This document shows, piece by piece, positions 36,886-44,914 of a stretch of DNA of 64,000 nucleotides. The stretch is taken from assembly GCF_018905915.1 (NCBI RefSeq), contig NZ_CP064782.1, positions 2,046,001 through 2,110,000 of the forward strand, read 5' to 3'. Position numbers and translations under genes: made by a program. This DNA comes from Azospira inquinata (GTDB taxonomy: Bacteria; Pseudomonadota; Gammaproteobacteria; Burkholderiales; Rhodocyclaceae). The notes under the pieces are model-generated. The model was not told the DNA's origin and ran no database searches. It saw only the letters and a program-made list of their open reading frames with translations. Numbering within the stretch: the stretch's first letter is position 1; the number at the start of each line of letters is the position of its first letter.

Positions 36886-37185
36886 ATGTTCAAGGTAACT
36901 GGCTCGGCGTATATCGAGGTGGATATCCATGGCAACGCAGAGAAGCAGCAGATAAGCGGATCGGAGTTTGTCTTAGAAGCAGACAACTGGCGTAATCTTG
37001 GTGATGGCGACCGTCAATATGAAGTGCTGTTTATTTACCACGGCGAAGAATTTGAAATTTCATTCCAGGCAACATACCTTCAAGGCACCGTCAACTGTTA
37101 TGAATTGAGCGCGGAAGGAAATGTAACGATCGTAGAAGACGATATCGATGTTGAATATATTGGTAGTGATGAAGAGGACGACTGA
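36886..37185 (+). CDS. Integron cassette 1: acidic hypothetical protein, 99 aa
   Basis: The start ATG 36886 has GGAG 9 nt upstream. The protein begins MFKVTGSAYIEVDIHGNAEK and alternates short hydrophobic strands with turns, suggesting a small all-beta fold; the last fifteen residues are very acidic (VEYIGSDEEDD at the end). There is no signal peptide or membrane segment. No family recognised. It is the first gene after attI, so it should receive the strongest Pc transcription. The stop lies inside a perfect palindrome next to attC1. An immunity or anti-phage-related role is possible but unsupported. Confidence 0.75.
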   Translation: MFKVTGSAYIEVDIHGNAEKQQISGSEFVLEADNWRNLGDGDRQYEVLFIYHGEEFEISFQATYLQGTVNCYELSAEGNVTIVEDDIDVEYIGSDEEDD

Positions 37186-37200
37186 TAGCTATCAGTCGTC
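37177..37200. repeat. Perfect 24-bp palindrome at the end of cassette 1
   Basis: GACGACTGATAG followed at once by CTATCAGTCGTC, with no spacer. It spans the stop codon of the cassette gene and abuts the outer end of attC1. Confidence 0.9.
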
Positions 37201-37265
37201 GCGCGCTAACAACTCGTCCAAGCGGACGTGCAAAAAGTGCACGCCGCTTAACTCAAGCGTTAGCC
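37201..37265 (+). other. attC1 (cassette 1 recombination site)
   Basis: R'' GCGCGCTAAC (37201-37210) is the exact complement of GTTAGCGCGC at the cassette start (36841-36850). The inner arms AAGCGG-A-CGTGC and GCACG-CCGCTT pair with one unpaired A, the extrahelical base typical of attC bottom strands. R' is GTTAGC at 37259-37264. Confidence 0.88.
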
Positions 37266-37280
37266 CTAAAGGTCATGACA

Positions 37281-38048
37281 ATGGATAAGTGTTTTGTAAT
37301 GCAACCCTTCGATGGCGGCGTCTTCGACAAGAGATACGAGGATGTCTTCACCCACGCAATAAAGGATGCCGGCCTAGACCCATATCGCGTCGACCAGGAT
37401 CCGAAGGTGAGCATACCGATCCGGGATATTGAATCTGGGATTCGTGACTCACGAATCTGCTTTGCCGAGATAACTCTCGACAACCCCAACGTTTGGTTTG
37501 AATTGGGCTATGCCATTGCCGCCGGAAAGGAAGTTGTGATGGTCTGCTCGTCCGAGCGAACGACCAAATTCCCTTTCGATGTTCAGCACCGATCCATCAT
37601 TCGTTACTCAACTGACTCTGTACGCGACTTTGAATTGCTTCGAAAGCAAATTGCCACAAAGATCAAAGCGATCCTCCATCGAGAGGAGCAATTGCCGAAA
37701 GTTACCGAGCTTGCGAAGCTCAACAAGATCGAGGGGCTAGATCAACACGAAATCGTTTGCCTTGCGGCCCTTGCGGAGAACCTCGATCACCCCGACGACC
37801 ATGCGTCCGCGTTCCAGATCAAGCGCGACATGGAGCGAAGTGGATTTACAAAGATTGCAACCACTGTTGCCGTAAAGAGCCTCATACAAAAGGAACTGAT
37901 CTCGTACTCCCGCTACGACAACTTCGATGGGGATTCCTACATTGGTTACACCCCTACCGAGAAGGGCTGGGCGTGGGTTTTGCAAAACCAAAACCGTTTC
38001 ATGTTGCGGCAGCCGGAAAAGAAAGAAGACAATGACATTCCATTTTAG
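37281..38048 (+). CDS. Integron cassette 2: nucleoside-deoxyribosyltransferase/TIR-like protein with C-terminal winged helix
   Basis: A 255-aa protein. Residues 1-125 have the fold signature of nucleoside 2-deoxyribosyltransferase-like and TIR-like enzymes: FVMQPFDGGVFDKRYEDVF at the start, AEITLDNPNVWFELGYAIAA with the likely catalytic E74, then GKEVVMVC. Related domains cleave nucleotides, including NAD+, in several anti-phage systems. Residues 155-240 form a winged-helix-like region (LDQHEIVCLAALAENL; VAVKSLIQKELISYSRYDN). I chose ATG 37281 because AAAGG lies 8 nt upstream; ATG 37275 is an alternative. Base composition is AT-richer than the host. A defence role is inference. Confidence 0.8.
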   Translation: MDKCFVMQPFDGGVFDKRYEDVFTHAIKDAGLDPYRVDQDPKVSIPIRDIESGIRDSRICFAEITLDNPNVWFELGYAIAAGKEVVMVCSSERTTKFPFDVQHRSIIRYSTDSVRDFELLRKQIATKIKAILHREEQLPKVTELAKLNKIEGLDQHEIVCLAALAENLDHPDDHASAFQIKRDMERSGFTKIATTVAVKSLIQKELISYSRYDNFDGDSYIGYTPTEKGWAWVLQNQNRFMLRQPEKKEDNDIPF

Positions 38049-38116
38049 TGCTAACCCATCATTCAGTTGGACCTGCGCGAAAAGCCTCGCAGGCCGGTGA
38101 GTTCAGACGTTATATT
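38048..38116 (+). other. attC2 (cassette 2 recombination site)
   Basis: R'' GTGCTAAC (38048-38055) complements GTTAGCCC at the start of the cassette with one mismatch. Inner arms GG-A-CCTGCG and CGCAGG-CC pair with an extra A. R' is GTTATAT at 38109-38115. Confidence 0.8.
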
Positions 38117-38121
38117 TCAAA

Positions 38122-39255
38122 ATGACATCGGCTGAGCGAATTCAATCAGTAATCCTCGATACGAACATCCTCTTTCGTGATTTTAAGCTAAGCGGATACA
38201 ACCTTCGCAAGCTCATAAAAACAAAATATCTTTACTCATTTGATCTGTGCATCCCCGAAGTTGTGCATGATGAATGCATTGGAAATTACATTGCCGAGAG
38301 CAAGCTTCGCTCAGAGAGACTAGTTAAAACCATTAATGAGTTAAATGAACTCCTACCCTATCGCGATCGTATTAGAAATGAAATTTTCAATCGTAAGACA
38401 AATGACTGCGTAAAAAAACAAAAATCTAGGCTAAGGAGGTTTATAAAAGACAACAAGATAAACTTGCTAAGTTATCCCGAAGTCTCCCACAAAGACATTG
38501 TGGAAAAAATGTATGAAAAGAATCAGCCATTCAATAACGGCAGCAACAATAGCTCAGAAAAGGGATATAAAGATTATTTAATAGCAGAGTCCGTAAGAGA
38601 TTACATCAAGAATAACAATATTAAAGAACGGACGATTTTAGTAACCAACAATATCAAAGATTTTATCGAGCCAGGTAGCTAAATAGAAAAAGATAAAGCG
38701 GTTCCGCTGGCTAAAAACTTCGGTCTTAATTCTGTTTATGTCACTACATCACTAACAGTTCTCTTTGACGAACTTAAGCAAAATCTCAAAGGAAAGAACG
38801 CGCACTCAATTTCGGCAAGCACTCATAGCCTAACGCAAGGTTTTGAAAAAGCAATAGCCAGTGAATATTGGATGCTTGAATTTGAAATATTTGGAATCAA
38901 CGCTTTCGATGTTCGCGCCGAAAAGATAACTTGCGAGATAGCTGACCATGCAATTGAAACATATGAAGAGGCTGACATTCTTGAGATCTCTGGAATAATA
39001 AAGATATCTATTGCCTGTTCATTTAAAATTGACGACTACGACGCCTATCACCTTGACGAAAAATTTCCGTTCTCAGACCAAGTACAAGAACGAGTTAGGT
39101 CAAAAAAACTATCGCCAAAAGATGACTGGACTGAGAGTTTCAAAAACCTTGAGTACAAAGGCGATTTTATCTTCAACTATATTGATTTTGACTACAGCAA
39201 AAACAACTTTCCCGAGATAATTGGCCCTACGTTTCTTACTGTCTCAAAAATATAA
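38122..39255 (+). pseudogene. Integron cassette 3: PIN-nuclease-like gene with one in-frame stop
   Basis: The frame is open from ATG 38122 to TAA 39253-39255 except for a single TAA at 38680-38682 (codon 187), with no frameshift. The first part is PIN-like: VILDTNILFRDF with the first catalytic Asp, IPEVVHDECIGNY, KDYLIAESV and ILVTNNIKDF. The codons after the stop continue sensibly (IEKDKAVPLAKNFGLNSVYV), adding about 190 residues of unrecognised domain. Either a nonsense mutation split a 377-residue protein or the stop is read through. The 186-aa PIN part alone might still fold. The DNA is strongly AT-rich. The final stop lies within attC3 R''. Confidence 0.75.
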
Positions 39256-39331
39256 CATGGCGCTCAACCCCGCTCGTTTCTGTCGCTGGACGCTGCGCGA
39301 TAAAGCCGCGCCGCTCACCTCCTCGTTACTG
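39247..39331 (+). other. attC3 (cassette 3 recombination site)
   Basis: R'' AAATATAAC (39248-39256) is the exact complement of GTTATATTT at the cassette start (38109-38117). The right side contains GCGCG and CGCGC arms; the likely R' is GTTACT at 39325-39330, a weak match, suggesting decay at the array end. Confidence 0.7.
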
Positions 39332-39601
39332 AACGTCCGCTTGTCGCTGCTTTGCTGACCAATTAGCCGGCTTCGCTGATGACGGCTATGGCCGAATTGC
39401 TGGCCTACATCAGACTCTGAAAGGCCATCTGCTTTGGGTGGTTTCCGGCCAGTGATCCGATTACGGTGCTTCGGATCGGGTAGTCATGAGTGAAGGAGAC
39501 CCGACTTACTATCCGCCCTTCCCTCAGCCCCGGTGTAGACTGGCGTCCTTCCTCATTCTTCCCCTTCCGGGCCGCCTTCCCCCCGGCCCGCCGCTCCTGC
39601 C
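39256..39601. other. Intergenic region right of the integron
   Basis: After attC3 about 270 bp lead to sfsA. The first part contains GC-rich fragments (GGCCGAATTGCTGGCC-like) that look like decayed sequence, perhaps old cassette ends. An open frame from about 39490 is an out-of-frame shadow of sfsA. No gene called. Confidence 0.5.
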
Positions 39602-40324
39602 ATGCTTTTCCCCCACCCCCTAGTCGAAGGCCGCCTGTTGCGGCGTTATCAGCGTTTTCTGGCGGATGTGCGCCTGGGGGACGGGCAGGTGGTGACGGCC
39701 CACTGTCCCAATACGGGCTCCATGCTGGGCTGCAAAACGCCGGAAAGCCGGGTCTGGCTGTCTCCGGCGGATAACCCCAAGCGCAAGCTGGCCTGGACCT
39801 GGGAGATTGTGGAGGCGGATGGGGTGTTGGTGGGGCTCCACACCGGGCGCAGCAACGGTCTGGTGGCGGAGGCTATTACCGCCCAGGTGGTGCCGGAACT
39901 GGCCGGTTACGCCAGCCTGCGGGGGGAAGTGCCCTACGGGGGCGACAACGGCAAGGGGGGCTTTCGGAGCCGTATTGACCTGTTGCTGGAAGACCCGGCC
40001 CGGCCCCCCTGCTACGTGGAGGTGAAAAACGTCACCGCCGCCGTTGAGGGCGGGGAGGGCTTTTTCCCCGATGCGGTGACGGCCCGGGGCGCCAAGCACC
40101 TGCGGGAAATGATGGAGGAGGTGGCCCGGGGCCATCGGGCGGTGATGTTTTTCTGCGTCCAGCGGGGGGATGTGGCCCGGGTGCGCCCCGCCGACCACAT
40201 TGACCCGGAATATGGCCGCACCCTGCGTCAGGCCTTGGCCGCCGGGGTGGAAGCCCTGGCCTGGGGGGCGGAGGTCAGCCCCACGGGGATTCGTCTGGTG
40301 CGGCCTTTGCCCGTGGTGGTGTAG
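39602..40324 (+). CDS. sfsA: Sugar fermentation stimulation protein SfsA
   Basis: A 240-aa protein of the SfsA family. The N-terminal OB-like domain ([34 protein letters not shown]) and the nuclease-like C-terminal domain ([43 protein letters not shown]) are intact. The D...EVK pattern resembles restriction-type nucleases; the cellular role is unsettled despite the name. No strong ribosome site is visible before the ATG. It marks the return to GC-rich host sequence right of the integron. Confidence 0.95.
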   Translation: MLFPHPLVEGRLLRRYQRFLADVRLGDGQVVTAHCPNTGSMLGCKTPESRVWLSPADNPKRKLAWTWEIVEADGVLVGLHTGRSNGLVAEAITAQVVPELAGYASLRGEVPYGGDNGKGGFRSRIDLLLEDPARPPCYVEVKNVTAAVEGGEGFFPDAVTARGAKHLREMMEEVARGHRAVMFFCVQRGDVARVRPADHIDPEYGRTLRQALAAGVEALAWGAEVSPTGIRLVRPLPVVV

Positions 40325-40523
40325 GGACGGGGGCCGTTGGATGAAGAGACCGGCTAAGGGCCGAGGGGCTCGGGACAGGGTGGGGCGGTGGATAACCCCC
40401 AGGGGAAAACGTTGAGTCCCCGCCGCTTTAACTTAGCAATCAGTCAGGGGGCTGGCACCCTCCCGGTCAGGCGGTGCGGGGCGGTTTCCTCCGTCCTGTG
40501 GTCAGGAACACCTGCCCCGCCCC
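40325..40523. other. sfsA-dacB intergenic region
   Basis: Two convergent genes. GGGGCGG near 40476 and CCGCCCC near 40517 could pair, but there is no T-run. Nothing else identified. Confidence 0.4.
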
Positions 40524-41990
40524 CTAGGGACGGTCGCCCTGGGCTAGGGTCCAGTCTAGCAGGGCCTGGGCCGCGTTCCAGCCGGCACCGGCCTTGGGGT
40601 CGTTGATGAGCATGACCACCGCCCAGTTCCGACCCCGCCGGTCCGTCAGATAGCCGGCCCAGGCCCGGGCGTTGGACAGGGAGCCGGTCTTCAGGTGGGC
40701 CCGCCCGGCGAAATCCCGATCCTTGAAACGGCGCCGCAGGGTGCCGTCCTGCCCGGCCAAGGGCAGGGAGGCGGTGAATTCGGGCTGCACCGGGCTGTGC
40801 CAGGCCTGCACCAGCAGGCGCAGCAGGCTGCCGGTGCCGATGCGTTCGTCCCGAGAGAGGCCGGAACCGTTATCCAGCACCAGCTCGGGCATGGCCAGAC
40901 CGTTGTCTCTGAGCCAGGCGCCGATGCGCTGGCGCGCCCCTTCCGGGGTGGCCGGGGTCTGGCCGCTGGCGTCGTCCCCCCGGCCCAGGGTGAGAAAAAT
41001 CTGCCGGGCCATGACGTTATTGCTGAATTTGTTGATTTCCCGGATCACCTCGGCCAGGCTGGGGGAGGTGGTGGTGGTGAGGGGCAGGGCCTGGGGCGGG
41101 GTGGTGCCGCTCCGAACCCGGCCCAGGAAGCGTCCCCCCAGTTCCTGCCACAGGGCGCGGAACATGGCTTCCACATAGGCATTGCTGTCCAAGGGCGAAA
41201 GAAAGAGGGGCTTGGGGCCGCAGGCCAGGGGGAAGGCGCCCCCCACGTCCAGGGTGGCGCTGGCGGGGCGGTAGTCGATGACCAGCTTTTCCCGCCAGTC
41301 GCCGCATTCGCCAAAATCCGGGGCCACGTGGAGGCGCACGGAGAGGCCAGCCAGGGGCGTTTCCAGGGTCTGGATCAGGCGGCCATGGGCCGGGTCCGGT
41401 TCCAGGCTGATGCGCAGGGACTGGAGATTGAGGAGCAGGGCGTCCGGGCCCACGTTATAGGGGCGCAGGGGCTCGTGGTCGAAGGCGGCGGGATCATGGG
41501 GGGGCAGGCGGTAGGCACTCCGATCCAGTACCAGATCCCCTTGCAGGGTTTCCACGCCCCGGGCCCGCAGTTGCCGCAGCAGCAGCCAGAAGCGCTCCTG
41601 GGTCAGGGCCGGATCGCCGCTGCCCCGCAGATAAAGATTGCCCGCCAGGGTGCCGTTGGCCGGGGGAGTGTCCGCCAGCAGGGCGGTTTCCCAGGTGTAG
41701 GCAGGGCCTAAGAGGCGCAGGGCGCTGTAGGTGGTGACCAGCTTCATCACCGAGGCCGGGTTAAAGGGCTGGGCCGTATTCCAGGCCAGGGATGGCCGGG
41801 GCCCATCCACCGCCTGGACCGCCAGCCCCACATGGGCGGTGGGAATGCCCGCCTGGCGCAGGGCGGCGGCCACCGGGGGCGGCAGGGTGTCGGCCGGGGC
41901 GGTCAGGGGCAGGAGGGCAAAGGCCAGCAGCAGGCCGATTCGGCCAAGCAGGCGGCGGGGGCGGGGAGAGGCAGACGGAGTGGAAACCAT
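40524..41990 (-). CDS. dacB: D-alanyl-D-alanine carboxypeptidase/endopeptidase PBP4
   Basis: A 488-aa periplasmic penicillin-binding protein with a signal peptide (LLGRIGLLLAFALLPLTAPA). Active-site motifs are S80-x-x-K83 (NPASVMKLV), SNN in INKFSNNVMARQ, and KTG in HLKTGSLSNARAWAGY. The large insertion between SxxK and SxN is typical of class C PBP4, which trims peptidoglycan side chains and cross-links. ATG 41990 gives the cleanest signal peptide; longer reading adds a proline-rich tail. Convergent with sfsA. Confidence 0.94.
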   Translation of the reverse strand: MVSTPSASPRPRRLLGRIGLLLAFALLPLTAPADTLPPPVAAALRQAGIPTAHVGLAVQAVDGPRPSLAWNTAQPFNPASVMKLVTTYSALRLLGPAYTWETALLADTPPANGTLAGNLYLRGSGDPALTQERFWLLLRQLRARGVETLQGDLVLDRSAYRLPPHDPAAFDHEPLRPYNVGPDALLLNLQSLRISLEPDPAHGRLIQTLETPLAGLSVRLHVAPDFGECGDWREKLVIDYRPASATLDVGGAFPLACGPKPLFLSPLDSNAYVEAMFRALWQELGGRFLGRVRSGTTPPQALPLTTTTSPSLAEVIREINKFSNNVMARQIFLTLGRGDDASGQTPATPEGARQRIGAWLRDNGLAMPELVLDNGSGLSRDERIGTGSLLRLLVQAWHSPVQPEFTASLPLAGQDGTLRRRFKDRDFAGRAHLKTGSLSNARAWAGYLTDRRGRNWAVVMLINDPKAGAGWNAAQALLDWTLAQGDRP

Positions 41991-42188
41991 GGGCGGCGAC
42001 GGGGAGTGGGGCACCGCCCCGTCCCGCGCCGAGGGCGTCCCAGGGGGCGCCGCCGGGACGATACGGGGCGGTACGGCGTATCTGTTTGGAATAAAAGGCT
42101 TTTGCCCGGATGGCCGGCGTGACGGCAGCTGCACCGGAGTCTCCGGAGGCAGGCATAATAACGCGAAAAACAGGGAGCCTCCGCCACC

Positions 42189-42764
42189 ATGCAAGAACAG
42201 CGTCGTCATCCACGTATCCGCTTTTTCCAGCCCCTGCCGGCCTCCGTGGGCCGCAGCGGCAAAATCCTGCGGGCGGAACTCCATAATCTTTCCCTGGGCG
42301 GGGTGCTGCTGCGCACCGACCTGCCCCTGGGCGCTGGGGACCGGTTCGGCCTGGAATTTGCCCTCCAGGGCCTGGGCCTGGATCTGGCCCCGGTGGCGGT
42401 GAACCGGCTAGGGGAACTGATCGGCGCCCGCTTCGAGACCGGGCCCGTATCCCAGCATCTGCTGGAAGTAGCCATGGCCGACGCCTTAAACAAAGGGGTG
42501 GCTTCCGTCCTCTCCCTCCACACCCTGGAGGGCCGCAAGGTGATGCGCATTGCCGGGGCCCTCAATCTCTCCCTACGCAACGATTTCATGTTCAGCCTGG
42601 AAAAGATGGGGGTGGCGGAAATCGACCTGTCCGAGGTGAGCCTGGTGGACCCGGACGGGCTGGCCCTGTGCGTGGTGGCGGCGGAAAAATACCATGTTCA
42701 GGTATCCCGCCTGTCCCCCGTGGTGGCGGCCCGCTGGCCCGGTACGGGGGAGGTTCGTCCGTGA
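42189..42764 (+). CDS. PilZ domain protein with STAS-like C-terminus
   Basis: A 191-aa protein. Residues 1-95 are a PilZ domain with the c-di-GMP-binding RRHPRIRF and N-x-S-x-x-G (HNLSLGGVLLR) motifs. Residues 105-185 resemble a STAS/anti-sigma-antagonist domain (VASVLSLHTLEGRKVMRIAG; EIDLSEVSLVDPDGLAL). The combination suggests c-di-GMP controls a partner-binding module. The EAL/HDOD gene follows 37 bp downstream in the same direction. An inverted repeat CGGAGGC/GCCTCCG (about 42144-42182) overlaps the ribosome site region. Confidence 0.82.
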   Translation: MQEQRRHPRIRFFQPLPASVGRSGKILRAELHNLSLGGVLLRTDLPLGAGDRFGLEFALQGLGLDLAPVAVNRLGELIGARFETGPVSQHLLEVAMADALNKGVASVLSLHTLEGRKVMRIAGALNLSLRNDFMFSLEKMGVAEIDLSEVSLVDPDGLALCVVAAEKYHVQVSRLSPVVAARWPGTGEVRP

Positions 42765-42801
42765 GGTGGGATCGGGACGCCAGGAGAAAAAGGAGCGGGC
42801 T

Positions 42802-44175
42802 ATGAGCGGATTTCTTTCCCGTTGGTGGGGGAAGGGGGAGGCCGATGGGGCGGCGGACCGGGGTCCGGTGACCCAGCCCGGCACCCCGGAAGCAGAGGCG
42901 CCGAAATCAGCGGCTCCCGCTGCCTCCGCCTCTGCCCGGTCCCCCCGCTCCAGCGCCGCTTTTGTGCGCCGGGAGGCGGTGATTAGCCGCAATCAGCGCA
43001 TTGCGGGCTTTGAATTCAGCCTGGGCCAGGTGGCCAAGGAGGCTCCGGCTCTGCCGGACGATGCCCTGCTGGAAGAGCTGGCCCTGGCCGCCGGGGAAGA
43101 CGGGGCCCTGGGGGCCCGTCTGGCCTTTGTCCCCGTGGCCCTGCCTGCCCTGTCCTCGCCCCACCTGTCCCGCCTGCCCCCGGAAAACGTGGTGCTCATG
43201 CTGGGCCTGCCCCGCAATCTCCAGCATCTGCCCGATTTCGTCCCCGCTGCCCTGGCCCGCTTGCGGGATCAGGGCTTTCGCCTGGGTATGTACGTGCCTC
43301 CGGCAAAGGAGGTGATGGCGGCCTGCCGACCCTGTCTGGATTTTATTGCCATCGATGTCACCGCCTTCGACGGGGAGCGGCTGCGCAATATGGCCTACGG
43401 TCTGAAGACGGTGGATGACCATCCCTTGGAGATCATTGCCTGGGGCCTGGGCACGGTGGAGGAATTCAGCCTCTGCTTCCAGCGGGGTTTTGATTATTTC
43501 CAGGGCCCCGCCGTGTCCCTGCGGGAGTCCTGGAAACCGGGCAAGGGGGCCGCTTCCCGGATGCGGGTGGTGCAGCTCCTCAACCAGGTGCGCAATAACG
43601 CGGAAATCATGGAACTGGCGGAAACCCTGAAGCAGGACCCCCTGCTTTCCTTCCGCATCCTGCGCTACATCAATTCTCCGGGCATCGGCCTCAGTACCCC
43701 GGTGGCTTCCATCAAACACGCCCTGGTGGTGCTGGGCCGGGACCGGTTCTATCGCTGGCTGTCCCTCCTGCTTTTCACCCCCCAGGAAGACAATTTCGGG
43801 GAATGGCTGATGGTGGAAAGCGCCCTGACCCGGGGGCGTCTCATGGAACTCCTGGGCCAGTCCCGCTTTCCCGAGGAGCAGCGGGATCACCTCTTCCTGG
43901 CCGGTTCCTTTTCCCTCCTGGATAAGCTCTTGCAGCTGCCCATGGACAAGGTGGTGGCCCAGCTCACCCTGCCTCCCACCGTGGCCGCCCTGTTGCTGCG
44001 CCGGGAAGGGCCCTTGGCCCCCTGGCTGGCCCTGGTGGAAGCCTGCGAGGGCCGGGACGGGGAAGCCATGGAACAGGCCGCCCGGGCCGTGGGCTGCGAT
44101 CCGGGCAAGACCAACCGGGCCCTGCTGGCCGCCATGGCCTGGGCCCACCAAGTGGGGGACGTGGGGGCGGAGTAG
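42802..44175 (+). CDS. Degenerate EAL plus HDOD domain protein
   Basis: A 457-aa YuxH-type protein starting at ATG 42802 with GGAG upstream. After a low-complexity N-terminus (about 1-55), residues 60-235 have an EAL-like barrel (REAVISRNQRIAGFEFSL; FDYFQGPAVSL) but no EAL catalytic motif, so it probably cannot hydrolyse c-di-GMP. Residues 245-420 are an HDOD domain (VRNNAEIMELAETLKQDPLL; RILRYINSPGIGLSTPVASI). It pairs with the PilZ-STAS gene. A strong bidirectional terminator follows. Confidence 0.88.
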   Translation: MSGFLSRWWGKGEADGAADRGPVTQPGTPEAEAPKSAAPAASASARSPRSSAAFVRREAVISRNQRIAGFEFSLGQVAKEAPALPDDALLEELALAAGEDGALGARLAFVPVALPALSSPHLSRLPPENVVLMLGLPRNLQHLPDFVPAALARLRDQGFRLGMYVPPAKEVMAACRPCLDFIAIDVTAFDGERLRNMAYGLKTVDDHPLEIIAWGLGTVEEFSLCFQRGFDYFQGPAVSLRESWKPGKGAASRMRVVQLLNQVRNNAEIMELAETLKQDPLLSFRILRYINSPGIGLSTPVASIKHALVVLGRDRFYRWLSLLLFTPQEDNFGEWLMVESALTRGRLMELLGQSRFPEEQRDHLFLAGSFSLLDKLLQLPMDKVVAQLTLPPTVAALLLRREGPLAPWLALVEACEGRDGEAMEQAARAVGCDPGKTNRALLAAMAWAHQVGDVGAE

Positions 44176-44214
44176 GGGCGGCTATTTTCTCCGGGATCGG
44201 CGCGGTCCTGGGGC

Positions 44215-44254
44215 GGCAATAAAAAAGGGGGCGATTGCCCCCTTTTTTATTGCC
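44215..44254. terminator. Bidirectional terminator between the HDOD and serine-rich genes
   Basis: GGCAATAAAAAAGGGGGC, GATT loop, then its complement: an 18-bp perfect stem with A/T runs on both sides (44215-44254). Confidence 0.95.
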
Positions 44255-44266
44255 CAAAAATCGGCT

Positions 44267-44914
44267 TTAGACCTTGGTGCTCACCACATTTCCCGACAGG
44301 GAGCCGCCACCGGGCATCTGGCTGCTGAGGGCAGAAAGGAAATCGCTGAGGGAGCCGCCACCGCTGATCCCCAGGGCGCTTTCCAGGGAAGAAAAGCTGG
44401 ATTCCAGGGAGGACAGGGTGCTGTCCGTGCTGGTGCTGGAGGAGGTGGAAGAACTGTCAGAACTGGAAGCGCTCAGTTGGGAGAGCAGGCTTTGCAGGTC
44501 GGAAGCCATGTCCGGATGGTGATGGTGGCCGGTACCGCTGACGCTGTTGTCCTGATCCCCGTCGCTATCTGTGCTGGAGGAATTGCTGGCGCTGCTCTGG
44601 GCATGGAGGGCGGCCATCAGGTTTTGCATGAAGCTAGACAGGGCCTGGGACACATCCGTGGTACCCGAGGTGCTGTCGCTGGAAGAAGCGCTGGCGCTGC
44701 TGGTGGAGCTATCCGTGGTGTCGGAGGAAGAGCTGCTGCTGGCGATCTGCTGTAGTGCCTTCATGATGGCGTCCACCAGGCCGCCTCCGGGAGGGGGCGG
44801 GGGTTGATCCACGCTGCCCGTGCTGGAGGTGCTGGACGTACCGCTGACGCTGCTGAGCTTGCTGATCTGGACCCACCAGTTGCTGCTGGAAGTAACGGAG
44901 CTAATGCTGCTCAT
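44267..44914 (-). CDS. Serine-rich low-complexity protein
   Basis: A 215-aa protein starting at ATG 44914 with GGAG upstream. More than a third is Ser/Thr, in long runs (SSSSSDTTDSSTSSASASSS), with a GGG-P-P-P patch near residue 45 and an acidic GDQDNSV...GHHHHPD patch that could bind metal. Hydrophobic heptads (ALSSFMQNLMAALHAQ; LQSLLSQLSA) break the runs. There is no signal peptide. No family recognised. It is divergent from the CpxRA-like system across a 434-bp gap, which suggests regulation by it (inference). Confidence 0.7.
   Translation of the reverse strand: MSSISSVTSSSNWWVQISKLSSVSGTSSTSSTGSVDQPPPPPGGGLVDAIMKALQQIASSSSSSDTTDSSTSSASASSSDSTSGTTDVSQALSSFMQNLMAALHAQSSASNSSSTDSDGDQDNSVSGTGHHHHPDMASDLQSLLSQLSASSSDSSSTSSSTSTDSTLSSLESSFSSLESALGISGGGSLSDFLSALSSQMPGGGSLSGNVVSTKV

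Noticed and set aside
39490..39774. Frame starting upstream of sfsA
   Set aside because: It is out of frame with sfsA and largely overlaps it.
40524..42284. Longer dacB starting at 42284
   Set aside because: The added N-terminal region overlaps the divergent PilZ gene and hides a good signal peptide that begins at 41990.
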